From contig CANGLW010000002.1 in NCBI GenBank assembly GCA_947454955.1, forward strand, positions 112,974-176,973: DNA of 64,000 bases, in the 5' to 3' direction. Source of the stretch: Comamonadaceae bacterium. Lineage in GTDB: Bacteria; Pseudomonadota; Gammaproteobacteria; Burkholderiales; Burkholderiaceae_C. The notes below the pieces were generated by a model that was not told the origin of the DNA, did not search any database, and saw only the letters and a list, made by a program, of their open reading frames with translations. A program made the position numbers and the translations under genes. Below are positions 8,216-16,264 of this stretch, piece after piece. Positions within the stretch are counted from its first letter, which is position 1; every line of letters begins with the position of its first letter.

Positions 8216-9487
8216 TTAGACGGCCTTGGAAGCGTGCATGGCAGCAATTTGCTCCTTGCTGTAGCCCAACTCGGCCAAGACCTCGTCGGTGTGCTGGCCC
8301 AGCAGTGGCGAGGCAGTGACTTCAGGCTTGAGGTCCGAGAACTTGATGGGGCTGCCGATGGTGAAGTAGCTGCCGCGCACAGGGTGGGGCACTTCCACAA
8401 TCGAGCCGCTCTTGCGCAGGGACTCGTCACGCAACAGTTCTTTCATGGACAAGACCGGCGCGCAAGGGATGTCGAACTTGCGGAAGATGTCCACGGCTTC
8501 GAACTTGGTCTTGTCTTTGATGAAGTCCTCGATGGTGGCGAAGATGTCCATGATGTGTGGCTGACGGCCTTTAGGCGTGTTGTAAGCCGGGTCGTTTTTC
8601 CACTCGGGTTTGCCCAAGGCGTCGCAAATTGGCTCCCAGGCGTGGCCTTGCACGGTGAAATAAATGTAGGCGTTGGGGTCGGTCTCCCAGCCCTTGCATT
8701 TCAGAATCCAGCCGGGCTGACCGCCACCGCCGGCATTACCGCCACGGGGGGTGACCTTGTCGGCGAAGGCTTCCATTTCATGCGGGTACTGGGGGTACTC
8801 TTCCAGGTAGCCGATGCGCTCCAGGCGCTGTTGGTCGCGCATTTTCACGCGGCACAGGTTGAGCACCGCGTCTTGCATGGATACAGCGACTTTCTGGCCC
8901 TTGCCGGTTTGCTGGCGGCCGATGATGGCCGTCAAAATGCCAATGGCCAGGTGCATGCCGGTGTTGGAGTCGCCCAAGGCTGCGGCAGAGATGGTGGGCT
9001 CGGAATGCTCGCCTTTCCACCAGCCGGTGGTGGAAGCCGAGCCACCAGCGCACTGCGCGACGTTTTCGTAGACCTTGAGGTCCTCGTAGTGGTGACCTTC
9101 GCTGAAGCCCTTGACCGAGGCCAGGATCATGCCAGGGTTGAGCTTTTGGATGTATTCCCAGGTGAAGCCCATGCGGTCCAGCGCGCCGGGGCCGAAGTTC
9201 TCGACCATCACGTCAGACTCTTTGATGAGCTTTTCCAACACGGCTTTGCCCTCGGGGTTCTTGGTGTCCAGGGTCAGCGAGCGCTTGTTGCTGTTGAGCA
9301 TGGTGAAGTACAGCGCGTCAGCTTCGGGGATGTCGCGCAGCTGGCTGCGGGTCACATCGCCAGCGCCGGGACGCTCGACCTTGATCACATCCGCGCCGAA
9401 CCAGGCCAGCAGCTGGGTACAGGCGGGGCCGGCTTGCACGTGGGTGAAGTCGATGATTTTGATGCCACTCAGGGGTTTGTTGCTCAT
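8216..9487 (-). CDS. frc: Formyl-CoA:oxalate CoA-transferase, paralogue 2
   Basis: 423 residues, close to the length of characterised Frc. It carries [22 protein letters not shown], catalytic Asp173 in GDSNTGMHL, and the glycine loop [15 protein letters not shown] that closes over the Asp-CoA intermediate. ATG at 9487 with GGAG upstream. It follows oxc by 23 bp on the same strand, so this copy is the likely main partner of Oxc: Frc makes oxalyl-CoA, Oxc decarboxylates it, and formyl-CoA returns. Confidence 0.93.
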   Translation of the reverse strand: MSNKPLSGIKIIDFTHVQAGPACTQLLAWFGADVIKVERPGAGDVTRSQLRDIPEADALYFTMLNSNKRSLTLDTKNPEGKAVLEKLIKESDVMVENFGPGALDRMGFTWEYIQKLNPGMILASVKGFSEGHHYEDLKVYENVAQCAGGSASTTGWWKGEHSEPTISAAALGDSNTGMHLAIGILTAIIGRQQTGKGQKVAVSMQDAVLNLCRVKMRDQQRLERIGYLEEYPQYPHEMEAFADKVTPRGGNAGGGGQPGWILKCKGWETDPNAYIYFTVQGHAWEPICDALGKPEWKNDPAYNTPKGRQPHIMDIFATIEDFIKDKTKFEAVDIFRKFDIPCAPVLSMKELLRDESLRKSGSIVEVPHPVRGSYFTIGSPIKFSDLKPEVTASPLLGQHTDEVLAELGYSKEQIAAMHASKAV

Positions 9488-9510
9488 GGTGTTCTCCAGG
9501 TGTTAAAGGG

Positions 9511-11229
9511 TTATTTCTTGGCGGTTTTAGGATTCAGGCTGGTGATGCGGCCGCTCTCGGTGCCAGCGGTCTCGTCAATCACCGCGTTGATCAGCGTGGG
9601 TTGGCGGCTGCGGATGGCTTCTTCCATGGCGGCGCGCAATTCAGCAGGGTTGCTGGCGTTCACACCCACACCGCCAAAGGCTTGCATGAGCATGTCGTAG
9701 CGCGCACCTTTGACGAACACGGTGGGGGCCACATCGGGGCCGCCGGTGGGGTTGACGTCGGTGCCGCGGTACACGCCGTTGTTGTTCATGATGACCACGC
9801 ACACCGGCAGCTTGTAGCGGCAGATGGTCTCGACTTCCATGCCTGAGAAGCCAAAGGCGCTGTCGCCTTCGATGGCAATGACTTGCTGGCCGGTTTCCAC
9901 CGCAGCAGCCACCGAGAAGCCCATGCCGATGCCCATGATGCCCCAGGTGCCCACGTCCAAGCGCTTACGCGGCTTGTACATGTCCACGATGCTGCGGGTG
10001 AAGTCCAGCGCGTTGGCGCCTTCGTTGACCAAAATCGCATCGGGGTTGGCCTTGATGATGTCGCGCACCACGTTCAGGGCGCTGTGGAAGTTCATTGGCA
10101 CGGGGTCTTTGGCCAGGGTCTCGGCCATCTTGGCCACGTTCTTGGTCTTGCGCTCATTGATCGCATCGAGCCACTCGGCTGGCGGCTTGGCCCAGCCTTT
10201 ATTCACATGCTCGAGCAGGGCAGACACGCACGAACCAATGTCGCCCACCAGCGGGGCGTCAATGCGCACATTGCTGTCCATCTCTTGGGCCGAGATGTCG
10301 ATCTGCACAAACTTCTGACCACCCCAGGCTTTGGCATCTTTGCCGCCCCAGGTTTTGCCCTTGCCGTGCGAAAGCAGCCAGTTCAAACGTGCACCGATCA
10401 TCAGCACCACATCGGCCTCAGGCAGCACATACGAGCGTGCAGCCGCGGCTGATTGGTCATGGGTGTCGGGCAGCAAACCTTTGGCCATGGACATGGGCAA
10501 ATAAGGAATGCCGGTTTTTTCCACCAGGGCGCGGATGTCGTCGTCCGCACGGGCGTAAGCCGCGCCTTTGCCCAGCAAAATCAAAGGCTTCTTCGCGCCC
10601 TTGAGCAGGTCCACCGCGCGTTGCACCGCATCGGCTGCAGGGATCTGGCGGGGGGCTGCGTCCACCACCTGGATGAGCGAGTCTTTGCCAGCCTGCGCGT
10701 CCATGGTTTGGCTAAAGAGCTTGGCAGGCAGGTCCAGGTACACACCACCGGGGCGACCCGACACCGCAGCACGGATGGCGCGCGCAATGCCCACACCAAT
10801 GTCTTCAGCGTGCAGCACGCGAAACGCTGCCTTACACAGGGGCTTGGCAATGGCCAGCTGGTCCATCTCTTCATAGTCACCTTGCTGCAGGTCCACAATC
10901 TCGCGCTCGCTGGAGCCGCTGATGAGGATCATGGGGAAGCAGTTGGTGGTGGCGTTGGTCAGGGCTGTGAGGCCATTCAAAAAGCCAGGGGCAGACACGG
11001 TCAGGCAGATGCCAGGCTTTTGCGTCAAAAAGCCGGCGATGGCGGCGGCGTTGCCAGCATGTTGCTCATGGCGGAAAGAAATCACGCGCATGCCTTCTGC
11101 CTGGGCCATGCGGGTCAGGTCGGTGATGGGGATACCAGGCAGACCGTAGATGGTGTTGATGCCATTGAGTTTGAGGGCATCAATGACCAGGTGAAAGCCG
11201 TCGGTCGTGGGGGAGGTGGTGTCTGTCAT
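9511..11229 (-). CDS. oxc: Oxalyl-CoA decarboxylase (ThDP-dependent)
   Basis: 572 residues, the full size of the family. It decarboxylates oxalyl-CoA to formyl-CoA and CO2. The ThDP-binding run is visible ([15 protein letters not shown] then NNNGVYRG), as is the N-terminal catalytic Glu region ([12 protein letters not shown]). [13 protein letters not shown] fits the central domain. First gene of the leftward oxc-frc2 unit and divergent from a Crp/Fnr-type regulator across about 200 bp holding a perfect FNR-type palindrome. Confidence 0.95.
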   Translation of the reverse strand: MTDTTSPTTDGFHLVIDALKLNGINTIYGLPGIPITDLTRMAQAEGMRVISFRHEQHAGNAAAIAGFLTQKPGICLTVSAPGFLNGLTALTNATTNCFPMILISGSSEREIVDLQQGDYEEMDQLAIAKPLCKAAFRVLHAEDIGVGIARAIRAAVSGRPGGVYLDLPAKLFSQTMDAQAGKDSLIQVVDAAPRQIPAADAVQRAVDLLKGAKKPLILLGKGAAYARADDDIRALVEKTGIPYLPMSMAKGLLPDTHDQSAAAARSYVLPEADVVLMIGARLNWLLSHGKGKTWGGKDAKAWGGQKFVQIDISAQEMDSNVRIDAPLVGDIGSCVSALLEHVNKGWAKPPAEWLDAINERKTKNVAKMAETLAKDPVPMNFHSALNVVRDIIKANPDAILVNEGANALDFTRSIVDMYKPRKRLDVGTWGIMGIGMGFSVAAAVETGQQVIAIEGDSAFGFSGMEVETICRYKLPVCVVIMNNNGVYRGTDVNPTGGPDVAPTVFVKGARYDMLMQAFGGVGVNASNPAELRAAMEEAIRSRQPTLINAVIDETAGTESGRITSLNPKTAKK

Positions 11230-11362
11230 TCTTGGTCTCTTTGTGGTGAAAGGCTCGGGAAAAAACTAAAGCATGATTCGTCCGCGAACCCGCTAGATTT
11301 ATAGGTTTTCAGCATTTTTAGCAAACCATCGCGGTATCATAGAAAGTGCTTTTCACGGTTCG

Positions 11363-11378
11363 ATTGACCCTGGTCAAT
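11363..11378. promoter_or_regulatory. FNR-type operator TTGAC-N4-GTCAA between oxc and the regulator
   Basis: ATTGACCCTGGTCAAT has perfect 7-bp arms around two bases and reads TTGAC-CCTG-GTCAA in Crp/Fnr format. It lies 54-69 bp upstream of the regulator ATG and about 135-150 bp upstream of the oxc ATG. The neighbouring regulator has FNR-like recognition residues (E..SR), which in that family read TTGA half-sites. The same palindrome occurs upstream of tctC. Confidence 0.75.
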
Positions 11379-11431
11379 TTTCAAAAAATTGCATGGTGTG
11401 AACTCGGTCAGCACACCTTTTACAAATCCAC

Positions 11432-12040
11432 ATGTCCAGCATTGCCAACCATTCTGAGAAAAACATCATTCGCGTTCAGCTGCGGCAGAACGTGGTGCTC
11501 AAAAGTTTGTCTCAGGAAGAACATGCCGAGTTGGAAGGTTTGTTGCAGGTGGTGGAGTGCCAAAAAGGCGACTACCTCTTACATCAGGGCGTGCACGAGA
11601 TGGAGCAGTACTTCATCTTGGACGGGATCCTCAAGCGCATGGTGACCAACCAGCAGGCCAAGGAAATGATTCTGCGGTTTGCGGACGAACGCGACATGGA
11701 GACCAGTTATGCCGCATGGTGCTTGCGCACGCCCACGCCGTACAGCATTTTGTCGGTTACCAAAGCGCGTGTGGTCAAGCTGCCCATGCCACAGTGGATC
11801 TCGTTCATGGACCGGCACCCCGAGGTTAAAAAAACCTTCGAGTTCCAGGTGATGAACTTGATGAGTGAGATCATGGGCCACACCATCACTTTGCATTTGC
11901 TTGACGCGCCAGGTCGGGTCCAGCGTTTCATCCGCAAGCAACCGGATTTGTTCGAGCGCATCCCGAAAAAAGAGCTGGCCTCGTACCTGAATTTGTCAGC
12001 GGAAACATTGAGTCGACTCAAGCAGCGCGGCAAGATCTGA
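11432..12040 (+). CDS. Crp/Fnr-family transcriptional regulator, candidate oxalate regulator
   Basis: 202 residues: an N-terminal cyclic-nucleotide-binding-type beta-roll (about 15-125), a long dimer helix, and a C-terminal HTH (LASYLNLSAETLSRLKQ). E191, S194 and R195 match the E..SR signature with which FNR contacts TTGA half-sites. There is no N-terminal Cys cluster of the oxygen-sensing kind, so the signal is unknown. The protein ends almost directly after the recognition helix. Divergent from oxc; its TGA abuts the convergent CMK/BON stop with no gap. The start has a poor ribosome binding site. Confidence 0.85.
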   Translation: MSSIANHSEKNIIRVQLRQNVVLKSLSQEEHAELEGLLQVVECQKGDYLLHQGVHEMEQYFILDGILKRMVTNQQAKEMILRFADERDMETSYAAWCLRTPTPYSILSVTKARVVKLPMPQWISFMDRHPEVKKTFEFQVMNLMSEIMGHTITLHLLDAPGRVQRFIRKQPDLFERIPKKELASYLNLSAETLSRLKQRGKI

Positions 12041-12874
12041 TCAGGTCTTGGAGTAGGTGAACAAGCGGGTTGAGGTCATCAAGCGCAATTCGTTGCGCAC
12101 CGAGGTCACGCCTTTGACTTCCGTCGCTACTTTTTCCACCTCGGTTTTTTCACGCTCGTTGATCACAATGCCGCGCAACAGTACGTTGCCGTTTTCGGCT
12201 TCGATGGTGATGTTGATCTCGGCGGTGGCCTCATGGTCTTTGAGCTTGGCACGCACGCGTGCAGCCAGCGTCATGTTGTTCAAAAGCTTGCGTGACTCTT
12301 CGGTCTCTTGAAACTCGGGTCGCTGTGTGAGCGCCCTGATTTGTTCCACGCAGCTGTGCACCGACAAGCGGTCGGTGTTGAGCACCACGTCGTAGAGCAC
12401 CGGGTCACCCCAGGTCACGCCAAACTGCTGTTGCATGCGGCTGGCATGGGCATCGTCGCTTCGGCGAATTTCTGACTCGGCAAACTCGCGGTCATCGGTT
12501 TCCAGGTGGTTCATCAGCCACTCCACCCGCTTGCTCATCGAACGGGTGATGCGCACACACACCACATGCGGCACAGGGCGCAACAAACACGTGGCCCCCC
12601 AGCCGCGTATGACCACATTGCCTTGGTCGGCCTGGGTGAACACCTCTTCGGCCGAATACAAAGCGAAGCGGTCTTTGTCGTTTTTCACGCGCTCAATCAG
12701 CGTGGCCTTGCCTTCGCGCAGACGGCTGATGACGCTGGTGGAGACGTGCAGTTTGCCAGCGAGGTGGTCCACCACCTCGTGGCGCATGACACTGAGGTTC
12801 ATGCTGGCGGCGAGTTCAATGGCCACGTCTTTGGCCAAAGAACCCATCTCTTGCGTCATGGCGATGATGGGCAT
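12041..12874 (-). CDS. Cytidylate kinase-like domain fused to a C-terminal BON domain
   Basis: 277 residues. Residues 1-190 look like the cytidylate kinase-like family (opening MPIIAMTQEMGSLAKDVA, then VVIRGWGATCLLR and VCVRITRSM), but the loop is not a normal P-loop GxxGxGKS. Residues about 195-270 look like a BON domain (INITIEAENGNVLLRGIV ... VKGVTSVRNEL). Kinase activity is uncertain; a nucleotide-sensing role is equally possible. It starts 10 bp after tctA and is probably the last gene of the tctC-B-A operon. Confidence 0.7.
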   Translation of the reverse strand: MPIIAMTQEMGSLAKDVAIELAASMNLSVMRHEVVDHLAGKLHVSTSVISRLREGKATLIERVKNDKDRFALYSAEEVFTQADQGNVVIRGWGATCLLRPVPHVVCVRITRSMSKRVEWLMNHLETDDREFAESEIRRSDDAHASRMQQQFGVTWGDPVLYDVVLNTDRLSVHSCVEQIRALTQRPEFQETEESRKLLNNMTLAARVRAKLKDHEATAEINITIEAENGNVLLRGIVINEREKTEVEKVATEVKGVTSVRNELRLMTSTRLFTYSKT

Positions 12875-12884
12875 GGTGATTCCT

Positions 12885-14414
12885 TCAGTCCACAGGACGC
12901 TCGGCAGCGAACTCGTCTTGCTTGGGCGCTTTGATCAAGGCCAGTGCTTTGGAAATCACAGGCCAGAGCAAGAGCACCAGGGCCAGTGCGGTGATGGAAC
13001 CCACCAGGCCGTTGGAGAACATGATGGACAAATCACCTTGGCTCACCAGCATGGCTTGGCGGAACGAGTCCTCAGCCTTGTCGCCCAAGACCAGCGCAAG
13101 AACCAAGGGTGCGAGCGGGTAGTCGAGCTTCTTGAACAAATAACCCACGATGCCAAAGAGCAGCATGAACCAAATGTCGAGCATGGCGTTGTGCACGGTG
13201 TACGCGCCAATCGCACAGATCACGATGATCACCGGCGCGATGATGGAGAAGGGAATGCGCAAGATGGAGGCGAACAGCGGTACGGTGGTGAGCACCACAA
13301 TCAGGCCAGCCAGGTTGCCCAGGTACATGCTGGCAATCAGGCCCCAGACAAAGTCCTTTTGCTCCACAAACAGGAGCGGGCCGGGCTGCAAGCCCCAAAT
13401 CAGGAGGCCACCCAAAAGCACCGCAGCGGTGGGCGAGCCCGGAATGCCCAGGGCCAACATGGGCAGCAAAGCGCTGGTGCCTGCAGCGTGCGCAGCAGTC
13501 TCAGGGGCCACCACGCCTTCAAGCTGACCGGTGCCAAACTTGGCGCCGTTCTTCGACATTTTCTTGGCCAGGCCGTAGCTCATGAACGAGGCCGGTGTGG
13601 CACCACCCGGGGTGATGCCCATCCAAATGCCAATGAGCGAGCTGCGGATAGAGGTGACCCAGTACTGGGGCAGCTTCTTCCAGGTCTCAAACACCACCTT
13701 GGGGTTGATGGCCGCGCTCTTGCCCGAGAAGGCCAAGCCTTCTTCCATCGACAACAAAATTTCACCGATGCCAAATAGGCCAATCACCGCGATCAGGAAG
13801 TCAAAACCGCGCAGCAATTCAGTGAAGCCGAAGGTCAAGCGCAACTGACCGGTCACCGTGTCCATGCCCACCGCAGCCAAGGCAAAACCGATGGCCATGG
13901 ATGCCAGGATCTTGAAGGGAGAGCCTTTGCCCATGCCCACAAACGAGCAGAAGGTGAGCAGGTAGACCGAGAAGAATTCCGGTGGCCCGAATTTCAGCGC
14001 GAATTTCGCCACCAGAGGAGCCAAGAAAGTGATCATCACCACCGCCACAAAGGCGCCGATGAAGGACGATGTGAAAGCACCCGTCAGTGCTTCACCCGCA
14101 CGGCCTTGTTGCGCCATGGGAAAGCCATCAAACGTGGTGGCCACCGACCAGGGCTCACCCGGGATGTTGAACAGCACCGAGGTGATGGCACCACCAAACA
14201 GCGCGCCCCAGTAAATGCACGAGAGCATGATGATGGCTGAGGTCGGGTTCATGCTGAAGGTCAGCGGCAGCAGAATAGCCACACCGTTGGCGCCACCCAA
14301 GCCGGGCAACACGCCAATGAGCACGCCCAAAATGATGCCGACCAACATCAGCAAGATGTTCATCGGCGTGAGGATCACGGCAAAGCCTTGAAACAGTGCG
14401 TTGATTTCTTCCAT
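12885..14414 (-). CDS. tctA: Tripartite tricarboxylate transporter, large membrane subunit TctA
   Basis: 509 residues with about eleven to twelve hydrophobic segments. It shows the family sequences VGIILGVLIGVLPGLGGANG, GGAITSVLFNIPGEP and LGIPGSPTAAVLLGGLL, i.e. the two GxxPGLGG-like repeats that line the substrate path. It works with TctB and the periplasmic TctC to import a carboxylate using the ion gradient. The oxalate context suggests oxalate or a related acid, but TctA sequence does not fix the substrate. Third gene of the leftward operon. Confidence 0.93.
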   Translation of the reverse strand: MEEINALFQGFAVILTPMNILLMLVGIILGVLIGVLPGLGGANGVAILLPLTFSMNPTSAIIMLSCIYWGALFGGAITSVLFNIPGEPWSVATTFDGFPMAQQGRAGEALTGAFTSSFIGAFVAVVMITFLAPLVAKFALKFGPPEFFSVYLLTFCSFVGMGKGSPFKILASMAIGFALAAVGMDTVTGQLRLTFGFTELLRGFDFLIAVIGLFGIGEILLSMEEGLAFSGKSAAINPKVVFETWKKLPQYWVTSIRSSLIGIWMGITPGGATPASFMSYGLAKKMSKNGAKFGTGQLEGVVAPETAAHAAGTSALLPMLALGIPGSPTAAVLLGGLLIWGLQPGPLLFVEQKDFVWGLIASMYLGNLAGLIVVLTTVPLFASILRIPFSIIAPVIIVICAIGAYTVHNAMLDIWFMLLFGIVGYLFKKLDYPLAPLVLALVLGDKAEDSFRQAMLVSQGDLSIMFSNGLVGSITALALVLLLWPVISKALALIKAPKQDEFAAERPVD

Positions 14415-14441
14415 GTTCTTGTCTCTTCTTCGCTTGCGTGA

Positions 14442-14948
14442 TCAGAAGCCCAGTGGGCTGAGCAGGTCAAATTCGCCTTTGAACAAAGGCACTTTGAACC
14501 AGACCTCAAACATCATGAAAAACACCACGTTGACGCTCAGTCCGACCGCCAAGCTTTTGACCCATGAGTACTTGCCCAGAATCACCATGAACAGGGTGAT
14601 GTACAGCGCGGAGGCCACATAAATACCGATGAGCTGAATGGCCAGCACATACACCGCAGCAGGTAACAGCACCGAGAACACTCGGCCGAGTTGTTCGCGG
14701 TCCACGAACACCTCGGTGTTCTTTTTCTTGCCAAACAGCGCTTGAAAGAAAATGCCTGCGCCTGAGATGGTCAAGATCAGGCCGATGTAGAAGGGAAAGT
14801 AACCCGCGCCCGGGCCGTCGCTGGTCCATTCATGTCCCAGCTTGGAGCTGCCAAACAGCACCACACCACCCAGCACCATCACCAGCAGTGCGGTGACTGC
14901 ATCCACCACATGGGTGCCCACGCCGCCGTTCTCTTCTTCTGAACTCAT
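14442..14948 (-). CDS. tctB: Tripartite tricarboxylate transporter, small membrane subunit TctB
   Basis: 168 residues with four hydrophobic segments (around VTALLVMVLGGVVLFG, YFPFYIGLILTISGAGIFF, LLPAAVYVLAIQLIG, SLAVGLSVNVVFFMMF). The GPGAGYFPFYIG motif is typical of TctB. It lies between tctC and tctA. The 80 bp before its start contain a stable hairpin. Confidence 0.9.
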   Translation of the reverse strand: MSSEEENGGVGTHVVDAVTALLVMVLGGVVLFGSSKLGHEWTSDGPGAGYFPFYIGLILTISGAGIFFQALFGKKKNTEVFVDREQLGRVFSVLLPAAVYVLAIQLIGIYVASALYITLFMVILGKYSWVKSLAVGLSVNVVFFMMFEVWFKVPLFKGEFDLLSPLGF

Positions 14949-14974
14949 CTTGTCTCCTCGGATTTCTTTCTCTT

Positions 14975-15014
14975 AGGGCTCCGGGAATAAGCACCCTCAG
15001 TGCCTCCGAGCCCT
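14975..15014 (-). promoter_or_regulatory. Intercistronic hairpin between tctC and tctB
   Basis: AGGGCTC pairs with GAGCCCT across an inner GCAC-CCTCA-GTGC hairpin. There is no T-tract, so it is unlikely to be a terminator. Such stem-loops after a binding-protein gene usually protect the upstream message and raise its level over the membrane subunits. Confidence 0.55.
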
Positions 15015-15028
15015 GCTGACACGTTGAA

Positions 15029-16042
15029 TTACTTGGCCAAGAAGCCGGCTTCTTGCATCAAGGTGCGGTGTGCTTTTTCGGCCTCGGTGAGCCACTTCAC
15101 AAAGTCATCGCCCGACTTGAAGGAGGGGTTGAAAGCACCTTTTTCCATGTACTCTTTCCAGTCAGGGGTGGCGCGCACTTTGTTGAGCAGATCGAGGTAG
15201 TAAGCGGTTTGGTCTTTGGTCACGCCAGGCGCCATGAAGATGCCGCGCAGCATCACGTAGTCGGTGGGCACACCCGCTTCTTTGCAGGTGGGGATGTCGT
15301 ACCAAGACTGGGTGTCGGTGACCTTGGTTTTGTAGGGCATGCGCTCGTCGTCAAACACGCACAGCGCGCGCAGTTTGCCGGCACGCCACTGGGCCACGGC
15401 CTCAATGGGGTTGTTGACCGATGAGTCCACATGCTTGCCCACCAGCTGCACGGCCACTTCACCGCCGCCCTTGAAGGGGATGTAGATGAACTTGGTGCCC
15501 GTGGCTTTCTCCAGGCCCACGGTCAGAATTTGGTCCTCTTGCTTGGAGCCCGTGCCACCCATTTTCATTTTGCTTGGGCCTGCAGCCTTTGTCGCGGCAA
15601 TGTACTCAGCTGCGGTTTTGTAAGGCGCTTCAGCATTGGTCCACAACACAAACTGGTCCAGGGCCATCATGGCCACAGGGGTCATGTCTTTCCAGTTGAA
15701 TGGCACGCCGGTGGCCATCGGGGTGGTGAACAGGTTGGAGAGGGTGATGATGATTTTGTGCGGGTTGCCCTTGGCTTCTTTCACGTCCAAAAAGCCTTCA
15801 GCACCTGCACCGCCGGATTTGTTCACGACGATCATCGACTCCTTCATGAGCTTGTGCTTGACGATGATGCCCTGGATCAAACGTGCCATTTGGTCGGCAC
15901 CGCCGCCGGTACCAGCAGGCACCACAAATTCCACAGGTTTGGTGGGTTCCCAAGCTGCAGCGGGTGCGGTGCTGAGTAAACCTAGGCTGGCCACAGCGGA
16001 CATGGCGCAGGCCATCCAATGCTTGCGTGTGAGGTGTTTCAT
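15029..16042 (-). CDS. tctC: Periplasmic solute-binding protein TctC (Bug family)
   Basis: 337 residues from ATG 16042, which has AGGAG eight bases upstream; the track start at 16063 lacks this. A signal peptide is clear (MKHLTRKHWMACAMSAVASL, cleavage after APAAA). The Bug-type opening WEPTKPVEFVVPAGTGGGAD and NKSGGAGAEGFLDVK are present. It captures the carboxylate in the periplasm and delivers it to TctA/B. First gene of the operon; a TTGAC-N4-GTCAA palindrome lies 86-99 bp upstream. Confidence 0.93.
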   Translation of the reverse strand: MKHLTRKHWMACAMSAVASLGLLSTAPAAAWEPTKPVEFVVPAGTGGGADQMARLIQGIIVKHKLMKESMIVVNKSGGAGAEGFLDVKEAKGNPHKIIITLSNLFTTPMATGVPFNWKDMTPVAMMALDQFVLWTNAEAPYKTAAEYIAATKAAGPSKMKMGGTGSKQEDQILTVGLEKATGTKFIYIPFKGGGEVAVQLVGKHVDSSVNNPIEAVAQWRAGKLRALCVFDDERMPYKTKVTDTQSWYDIPTCKEAGVPTDYVMLRGIFMAPGVTKDQTAYYLDLLNKVRATPDWKEYMEKGAFNPSFKSGDDFVKWLTEAEKAHRTLMQEAGFLAK

Positions 16043-16127
16043 CGTCTGTCTCCTATGGTTCATGTTGCCTCAGCCTTCGTATGCTGGGTCGTGCATATGA
16101 TGATTTGGTAAAAATCATGAAACCCTA

Positions 16128-16141
16128 TTGACTGCGGTCAA
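16128..16141. promoter_or_regulatory. Second TTGAC-N4-GTCAA operator, upstream of tctC
   Basis: TTGACTGCGGTCAA repeats the half-sites and spacing of the site at 11363-11378. On the minus strand its TTGACC could double as a -35 element with CATGAT 16 bases further, so binding would overlap a candidate tctC promoter. It ties the transporter operon to the Crp/Fnr-type regulator. Confidence 0.65.
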
Positions 16142-16210
16142 GATTCACTGTGCAGCAGACTGCGGATTTTCCCTATACCGGCTAACACGTACACGCAACA
16201 GCCAAAAGTG

Positions 16211-16246
16211 AAAAAGCCGTGATAACCACACGGATATCACGGCTTT
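16211..16246 (-). terminator. Intrinsic terminator after the formyltransferase gene
   Basis: AAAGCCGTGATA and TATCACGGCTTT form a perfect 12-bp stem with a 10-base loop. On the minus strand the stem runs into TTTTT. It starts 18 bp past the formyltransferase stop and separates that unit from the tct operon. Confidence 0.88.
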
Positions 16247-16264
16247 AAGGAGGCAGAAAAGTGA

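Noticed and set aside
8021-9700. 559-residue plus-strand ORF across the frc paralogue
   Set aside because: Antisense shadow of frc2; no family resemblance, while the minus-strand frame has full Frc motifs.
12435-13778. 447-residue plus-strand ORF across the CMK/BON and tctA genes
   Set aside because: Spans two real genes on the other strand and has Gln/His-rich low-complexity composition.
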